Assembly (NCBI RefSeq): GCF_918797505.1
Contig: NC_092799.1
Span: forward strand, 13,602,295-13,666,294
DNA from: Bemisia tabaci
Taxonomy: Eukaryota > Arthropoda > Insecta > Hemiptera > Aleyrodidae
Direction of reading: 5' to 3'
DNA: 64,000 bases
Numbering within the stretch: position 1 is the first letter of the stretch; every line of letters begins with the position of its first letter. Shown one piece after another: positions 41,301 through 50,300 of the stretch. The position numbers were made by a program, and so were the translations under genes. Under the pieces are notes generated by a model. The model did not search any database. It was not told the DNA's origin and saw only the letters and a program-made list of their open reading frames with translations.

Positions 41301-44300
41301 CGGCCCATCCTCTCCATTCCAGTTCTATCAGTGCTCCATCAGGTGTGTGCATCATTTAAATCTTCTATCCCATTTGATTGTCAATTATTCCAGGAATTTC
41401 CAAAAGGTGGAAGAACGAATCGTCGCCTTCCGGCCAAAGTATCAAAAGCGCCAATTGTGTGCCAATCTCCAATCGGCTGTTATGAACTCAATCAAGACTC
41501 AAAATTTACATGTTCAAAGTCACTGTTAGTATCTGATATGGATAAAATTTGAAGAATAGAGTCAAATTAAGTGTCCATTTTGGTGCTTGTGACAAACTGT
41601 TTTTTATTTCTGTAGCAAATTCGTATAAAACTTTAGACGATAGATGTTTTTAGAAGAGTTCATAATTACAACTTTTGACAGCTGAATTGTTAGTTTTAAA
41701 CCAGAAAAGTCCCAAATCCCCGAAAGTCAATCTATATTACAATTTGTCATTATTAACGCTTGTGATGCTTTGGCTGGACAGTGACGAAATATAGGCCAAT
41801 AAGAAACAGAAATTACATCTCAGTATTGTCAATGGAAATTTCCATCGTCCCTATAATTTAGGATGGGTTTCATATTTCTGCTCTCAGTTAAAAAAGTCTC
41901 AAGACTTCCGAGTACTCGGGGAGCAGCACGCAATTTTCATTACCTAGAAATATCTCTCCTTCATGATCTGAACCTCCCCCTTTTTTTTCAAGATTTTGTG
42001 GGAAAGAGTCACGGTTCATTTTTTTCTTGGTTGCCCTCTCTCTTGCATATTAAATCGATTCCAAATTGATGAGGTCTAATGATCTTGAAAAGCTCTATTG
42101 TCGAAGTAATATGACCAATTTTTAATTCTGTGATCAGGCTTAGCGGTGCGCTCCAATCCAAATTCGCTGCTTTCACTATCAGCAATAAACAACAACACAG
42201 CCACATTTACCACTAATGCACATCAATCAGGTAATGACCTAATTTTGCAATCCGCTGTTGATAAAACAGCTCCTTTAGAACAGACTTTTGCCTGTTTAGC
42301 AGTTCTCTGTCCTTACTGAGAAGTTCATTTCATTACCTTCTTTGGTCCTGTTGATTGGTCTGCCAATGAATGCCTTTACTCCTATTTAAATTTACAAGCT
42401 GAATGTAAAGCTAGGTTCATTTTCGAGAAGAATGTTTCATATGAGACTCCACATTCTTAGGCTAAAAGCCTCAAGGCATACCAGTAAGACTAAATGTAAT
42501 GGAAAACAGAGAAAAAAAGTTTTGCCCTTTTATGAGGTGCAAGAAAAGTTTATGGAGTACCAAAAAAGTTTTTCAGAGTTCCTGATACTGTAGAACTTAA
42601 TTTTGGAAGTTAATAGCCAGGGTGTCTACAAGTCCGGAATTTCCGGAAAGTCCGTAAATAGTACTGATATTTTAAGTACGGTCCGGAAGTACTGAAGAAG
42701 AGTGGAAATTCCGTAAGAAAGTCCGGAATTTTTTTCATTTTTGTGTCATTTTTGTTGCAATTTGAGCGAGAAGTTCAAATTTTTGAAATTTCTCGAATTT
42801 CGTCATTGGAGGTACTGAAAAGTACTGAATTTTTCTGTTGAGGAGGTACTGAATTTACTGGGAATATGCTGAAAAAGTACTGTAAAAGTATTGATTTTCG
42901 GCCTGGCTGTTTTAGTAGACACCCTGATAGCCTAAAATTGTACAAATTTTAACGAACTTTAACTATAACTAATATAAATTGAGTTTTGTCTATTCCATGG
43001 AGTGGTTGCTTTAAAGCAGTGTGAGCATTGTACTGCAAGGTTATTTCATCTATGCTTGTATTCACATTTTTCAAGACTTGATGAACAAAAAATTAAGGAT
43101 TAAGCTAAAAAGTTGTTGAGAAACAAGCAAGCAGTCCAGATCGGATTTAGCAAATTTTCGCTCTTCTCACAAAAAAAAAAAAAAAAAAAAAACAAAAAAT
43201 ATCACTAACAAATCTCCTCATTAATACTCAGCCAAGAAGTATCGAGAAAAACATTGTCAAGGAAGCACACATCCTGCATTAGTAAGAAAGTAGAAGTGTG
43301 TGATATAAAGGTTTTGACTTTTATCTCCTTCATCCAAAAAATTGACCTAAGATTCTCTCTTTCCAAATTATATTTGTACTCAACTCAATCCTCCATAGTG
43401 TAGACTTGGCTCAGACCATGCTTTATTCTGAGTAGAATAACCCTATTAATTTAACTAGGCATTTTTTCTGTCCTGTCAGGCTCCTCCAACACTCATCGCT
43501 CCTCAAGTAGCAACAACGCCACCAATTCAGGTAATCACCGTTTTCTGCCTCCCGCTTGCACACTCCGCGAGGCCTTGAGTTACCTCATCCCATAATATTT
43601 AATGTGATGAGACTATAGTCTGGAAACATATCATTTTTGGCACATAATTGTCCAAATTGAAAATTTTATTTGTATTGTGTAGAACACAAGTATTCATATC
43701 ATTCATTTACATCAACAAATGGTGGCCGTAAAATGTGTCATAAAGACGTTTTGAGGTTTGTCATTTTGGAACCAGTCAATTGCCTTAACTTTCTGAATAA
43801 TTCAAGGGATATAGTAACGATAGTATTTCAATTTCAATATATTTGTATTTCTTTGAAGGTATCTCACTGAAAAATTCTTTTATCACTTTAGGTGTGGAAC
43901 AAAATCCTGCTAGGCGGGAATTCCTCTCCTACTGTCTGTCGTTAATGAGATCACACAATGCTGAGCATGCTGACTCACTCCCAGTCCTAGATGTATCTGC
44001 GCTGAAACATGTTGCGTATGTCTTGGATGCTCTTGATCTACTACATTCGTGCTATGTCAGGCTATTATCACAACAAAATGGACAGCCTTCTAACAAGCAT
44101 ACCTCTGAACACGGAAGATCCAGTTGCTGGGGAAGCTTGGAATGAGCAGGTAAAGCCATCTGCCTAGGATTGTGCAAAAGTTAGAAAAGTTCTCAAAGTT
44201 AAGAAGTTTTATAAAGTCCCTGAGAGTCAAGGAATATTGTTTGTTTTACATGATTGTATGAAACTATAAATGTAAAAACCAATGATGTCCCCACCAAAGA

Positions 44301-47300
44301 AAATCTATCTCTTTACAAGTAGGACTGACTGCTGTATTATCCTAAAGATCCGCGTTTTTGCTCAAGTCAAATTCTCATGAATTCTGAAGCCTTAATATAT
44401 TCGAAACTGAAGTTAGCTCCGATATATCTTAAGTTGGAATGAGACAGTGGATACAGGATTATTTTGCAACTATTTAAATGTAAAATTTCGTGAAAATTCC
44501 ACAAAATTTATTTATAAGTTCAAAACAGCATTTCTAAGGAAAGAAAAAGCTAATTAAAATCAGACCAATCAAATTGATGTAGTAAGGCGATGCCTGAATA
44601 TGAGTTCAACCAATCAGCAAGCCCCTTTTCCCTCTTTTAGGTATATCAGCATCCACCAAAAATTCCGTTTTAAATGAATCCCATTTTCCCCATTTTCAAA
44701 ACGGAGGGCTCTTATTCATCTAGGAATTGGAAAAAATCCGAAAAAATTCTCAGGAGCTTAGTTCACTCTGTATTTTCAAAAAATGAACTTGAAAAATATT
44801 GGTGCCACCAACCCAGTATGTCTATAAAAATTTTTACATTTTTAACTCTGCTTGTCTTTCCCAGGATGAGAACGAGAACGAAGAAAACGATGATGATTTG
44901 AGCCATTCGGTGATGAATATGGACACGGATTCAACTCTAGATGAACAAGAGGCTGCTTTAGGAGCCACGGTGAATCTGATAACAGCACCAACAGTATCTT
45001 CAACGCCGGCGCAATCGTCCTCCCTCTCGTCAAGTGGCAGAGGCAGGAAACATGTATTCTTCCAAAGATCTGATTCCACTCTCTGTCTTGGTTGCCCGCC
45101 TCCAGACCCATTCGACACGCCCATGGCCGAGGCACTTCCGTTGGCAGACCAGCCTCATTTATTGCAGCCCAATGCAAGGAAACAAGATCTGTTCGGCACA
45201 CCTAAACAAGCTGTCACTGTGCCTGTTACAGGTAATTTTGTCAACATTTAAAAGAAAAACGCCTGTAAAATCCTTTTTTTTTCTTATTTCTGACGATTTT
45301 TTGCATCGTTTTAAAAAAATAATCTGATAAAGTAAATATTCATTCTTCCGCTACTTATGAGGTAGAGAGTCTCAACTGTTGACATTGCCATTTATGTCCA
45401 AGTTAGTACTAATTTATCAGACTGAGCGTCGTATGGGTAATACTGTCTTAATGTGTTTGAGCTCAATGCTCATTAAGTACTCATTTTGTCATCAGCTCCA
45501 GGTGTCTCTCTTATTTGTAGCATTGAGGTATGAAATAATCCCTCTTCATTTCCCATCTATTAACAAAGTAACTGCACAATTTGTATTACTTTGTAAGAAT
45601 GATTCAAATATCCTGTTTTTTTTTTTGTTTTTTTTTTTATTTTTATTTTCTAAAAATGCCAGGATTTGTATCAATCACATCTTGTCCTTAATATTCAATT
45701 TTAGCAATAGTTAAACGAGGGAATAAACAAGCCTGCAATGCAATCGCCGATGAGATGTATGATAGGACTGTCTTCTTGACAACTTTTAAAGAAATTGAAA
45801 CACCATCAACTTTTTCTGTACACAGAATGATTTTTTTTTTTTTTAATTACCTTCAATCTTAAATACAAATATTCTCTAAGGAGATCAAAGCATCGTCTGC
45901 CCTATCTAGGCTAGCCTCAGCATACAACTGAGAAAACATAATTAAAAACCTTAAGAAAATGTTATGATCTGTGTCGCTTTATGAAAGTCAGTTTATGACC
46001 TCAGGGAGAAAATTCCCTCTCCATTTTTCTTTATTTTACTCCTCTTGCTGAACATTAAATTATACTTATGTTGTTGTGTTCTTTACTCCTAGGTGATGGC
46101 CCTCCTGGTTTAGCAAATCCACTAGAAGTACTCCCAACAAGGCTAGGTTTGTCGAGCAGGAAACGCCTGGGCAGCTGCTATGCATCTGAAAGTTCTAACA
46201 CAGAAACCGTTTCTAAGACTGAAAATGAAATTAGTGATGATAAAGGTATAATCAAGTTTTTCACCGTTTGTACCTTTTTCCCCCTTAGTTCGTCTCAATG
46301 CAGGATTTTTAGTGGATGAAGTTTTCTTTTTTACTTAACCTTGATTTACTAAAGAGAGATACTCCGTGTATAGTTCTTTTGTATATAAATGACGCTAAAA
46401 TAGAAATGCAGAAGCTCTCCTCTTTTTAAAAACAGGTTGCATACTTACGAATTTGTAATCTGAACTTCTCTTACAACTTTTCTTTCTGAGATCTTACTAC
46501 ATATCTGTCATTTTGGAAAATTAAAGTGACTATCTTTCATTCTTTCTACTTTTTTTCTATTTTTCAGGTATGATGGCAGAGGATAGCCCGCATGATCTCT
46601 CAGTAAACAAATCAAGCATGGAGAAACCTGCTACTGCTGATGCTTCCACAGCAACGCCAGATAATGATCCTAACAAATCGGTGCCAATGGACGTAGATCC
46701 GAGCATAGTGCGAGCCCCCATCATCGTCGCCGCACCTAGCACAAGTAGCCAATCGGAATCTTTTCCATCTTCAGGAGTCCTCAAGAGTGTCATCGTTCGT
46801 GCAGGGCCTGCGCAAGAAAACTTTGCCAATGCCTTCAATGAGACAGCCTCTCCCTCTGTTTCATTCTCCGAACCTGCAGCCTCAGCTAGTGATGCCTCTA
46901 AAGAAGGAAACGCCAAATATATGAACAGTAAATCATCAATACCCATCAAACCCAACACTTTCGTCGGTCAATCGATTTCCCACGATCTTCTGCTTGGACG
47001 TTGGAGACTCTCGCTTGATTTGTTTGGGCGTGTGTTCATGGAGGATGTTGGATTGGAGCCTGGATCAGTGGTTTCTGAACTCGGCGGTTTTCCAGTGAAG
47101 GAAGCCAAATTTCGTCGGGAAATGGAGAAGCTGCGGAACATCCAAAACAGAGACTTCACACTGAAAAAGATGGAACGCGACCGAGTCCAGCTGATTCAGA
47201 CAACTTTCAAAGAGCTGAACGCTTTGTATCATTCAAGACGCTCAGCAGGCTCTGCCCCGCCATTGGCTGTCAATCGAGTCAAAGTGACTTTCAAAGATGA

Positions 47301-50300
47301 GCCCGGTGAAGGCTCCGGTGTGGCGAGAAGCTTCTACACTGCTATTGCTGAAGCTCTCTTAGCAAATGAAAAATTCCCAACCATTGAAACAACACCATCT
47401 GGTTCTCAGTCTGCCGATTACTCTGTACTGCATAGGATAAAATCTCGAGATAGAGAGCACAGGAGACTGTCCACCAATCAGAGATCTGGAGGCACCAGTT
47501 GGTCTCGATGTAGAGAATCAAGGAGAACTTTGTCTTTTGATGCTCAACCATTCACACCTAGTAGTAGTAGTAGTAATGGTAGTAATAGCAACAATGCCAA
47601 TGCAGATGCATCTGCAAATGGGGTGCCACCGCCAGCATCGCCAAATCATTCTTTGAGCGATCAACAGCAGCAGTACGGAGATAGACTGTATCAGAAAGTC
47701 CACGCATTGAGACCATCGTTAGCTGGTAGAATCACAGGAATGCTCTTAGAACTGTCTCCCGCACAAGTATTAACAATGCTATCTTCTGATGATGAATTGA
47801 GACAGAGAGTTGATGATGCGATGGACATTTTACTGCATCATGGTGACGAGCTGTCTTCAGATTCCATTTTAGGTATGTTTTTTCAATTCATAGCTGTTTG
47901 TTATACCTCGTATTAATCTGCTTCTTCTCACAAATCTGGTCATATTGGAATTGGTCATATTCCCCCTCCCCTCCCCCAACTCAACCTGATCTTAATGGAG
48001 CAAAAATTGATTACCGTTTCCCATAAGCAATTAATGCAAGATCGCTATCTTGAATTTAAAGTTACAGCAAATTACTCTGACCTAAGCTTCACTGAAAGCA
48101 TTTCTTTAATGTGCTAAAACAGACAAAGCCTGAAGTCATATTGTGCGACACGATGTAAGAAAGGAAATGAGTTTTTTATAAGTGGACTGAACGTTTCAAG
48201 TTCAGAAAATTTTTCTTTTCATTGTACCAATATTGACTAAAGCATGACATTTTGATCAAATACTTATTCGTGAACTCTTGTAAATTTTCTTTCAGAATTA
48301 GAGACTACCGATGATGCCGGTGAGGATAATGCACCCTTATTCTATTGTCCTGGCAAAACAGGGTTCTATTCGCCTAGACAAGGCAAAGCAACATTTGAAC
48401 GTCTTAGTGCTTTCCGCAACACGGGCAGGTAAATATCAAATTTTCTCATGTATTCAAATTTCAGAGCTCAAGTGATACCATGGTACTTCTTCATGATAGT
48501 AGTATTTGCTGTAAGTGTCATAGGCTCACTAGTCAGTATGACCTGAGAAATGAGTAATCCTCCCAAACTTTTTTTGACATCCTGATTGAGGGTGTTGAAA
48601 GTGCTTGAGGCCGCAAGCTCTGGCTTTTATTTGATGTGAGCTGATAGAAAAGTTATTCAACTTAAATGGTTTTTTCCCCCATTTGTTTTAATTTGTAAAG
48701 CAAGAAATGAGAGAAAATAGGAATGCATGCTGGTTTTGAAATGGTATTAGCTTAATGCCAACTTGTAGCACTTTTGTAGAAGAAAGAAATTTTGAAGCTA
48801 AGATTACTTCTGACTTTTGCTCTAAGAAACTCTTTGCTCCTTTGATTAATCTCGATTGTGCATTGGCTAATTTCTTAAAAATCATCGATCTTAAAATCAG
48901 CTCCTCAAACTGGACGTAATGCCTGAACTTACCCCAACAAAAACACTTTAAGATGACCGTGTTGAATAGAGTGACTCTCAATAGGTCTAAGAGAAGTCTT
49001 GCAGTGTTAAAGTACGTAATTCTTTTTCAGAAGCCAGTTCTTTACTGTGACGTGGCGAATTTCATCTATTCAGATTTTGGTTTTTCTTACTTTACCATCT
49101 TCTAATTTACGTCTTTGTTTTTATGTTACAGATTATTGGGTCTGTGTCTACTTCAAAATGAACTGTGTCCAATGTTCTTGAATCGGCACGTAATCAAGTG
49201 CATCCTTGGTCGACCCGTCAGATTCCACGACTTAGCATTTTTCGATCCTATCATGTATGAAGGTTTGCGACAACTAGTAGTAGATGCTGAATCGAAGGAT
49301 GCTAACTGTCTTTTCTCTGCATTAGAACTTAATTTCAGGTACTGGAATTTCCGTTTTCTGAGTATTTATAACTTTTTTGGGGTGATATTTTGCTTCTGTG
49401 CTTCAGAATTTCCGACTGGTGAATTAAAGTCAAGAATAAGTCATCCGATGTTGTAATTGAACAAGCCTGGACAAGCTCAATCAAGTCAGAAAATAGACTT
49501 TTCCTAGCCAAATTTTGCAATTTCAGAAAACGAAAATATTGCAACGGTGCATGCTTTAATGAAGAATGACTTGAAATTATTTATGAAGTGTAAAATTGTC
49601 GGTCTATTAAAGATTTTTGGTTATAATCGCAACTGAAAATCTTTGTTGCCCCCATCAGTTGCATTAGTATAGAGTGCGTATCTTTGCAACACCACATGGC
49701 AGGGATGCAATTTTTTGGGGTTAGTTCCAAACTTTTGAGTAGAGTTGGGCCGAAATGGAATTTTCGCGTCACCGGAACCGGATCCGGATATCGGTTTTTT
49801 GTATCCGGCCGGATCCGGATACCGGATAATTCAAAAAAGTATCCGGCCGGATCCGGATAGTACCGGATCCGGATAGTGCTTTTTTCGCGCGAAAAATGTC
49901 GCGATTTTTGAGGTTAAGTTTACTCGACTCACGATCGGTCGTAGCTAACAAAATTCGGGCCTTGAATTTCCACCTGCATCTATGAAAGTGAAACTATGGA
50001 ACGCCGTTAGTGTCAAAACCCTTTTCTTGCGCGCGCGGAATTTTTTCTGGCGCGCGGAATATTTTTCCGGCGCGCGGAAAGAAAAAACCAGTTTTCGATG
50101 AAAATCTCTGAATTTCCGGATTCCGCGCCGGTTTTCGATATATTTGCGCCGTTTGTGTCAAAACTATTTTTGTCGGCGCGCCGCTTCAAATCTGTTCCGC
50201 GCGCGGAATTTTCGATATATCGATTCCTGCTCGCCGTTTGTGTCAAAACTATTTTTTCCGGCGCGACGCTCCAAATCTGTTCCGCGCCGCGCGGAGAATA

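Noticed and set aside
44834..45201. Two minus-strand ORFs of 96 and 119 aa
   Set aside because: Antisense to UBR5 exon 31, whose sense translation matches the family.
46557..46958. 133-aa minus-strand ORF
   Set aside because: Lies wholly opposite UBR5 exon 33. It has no recognised motif, while the sense strand is clearly UBR5.
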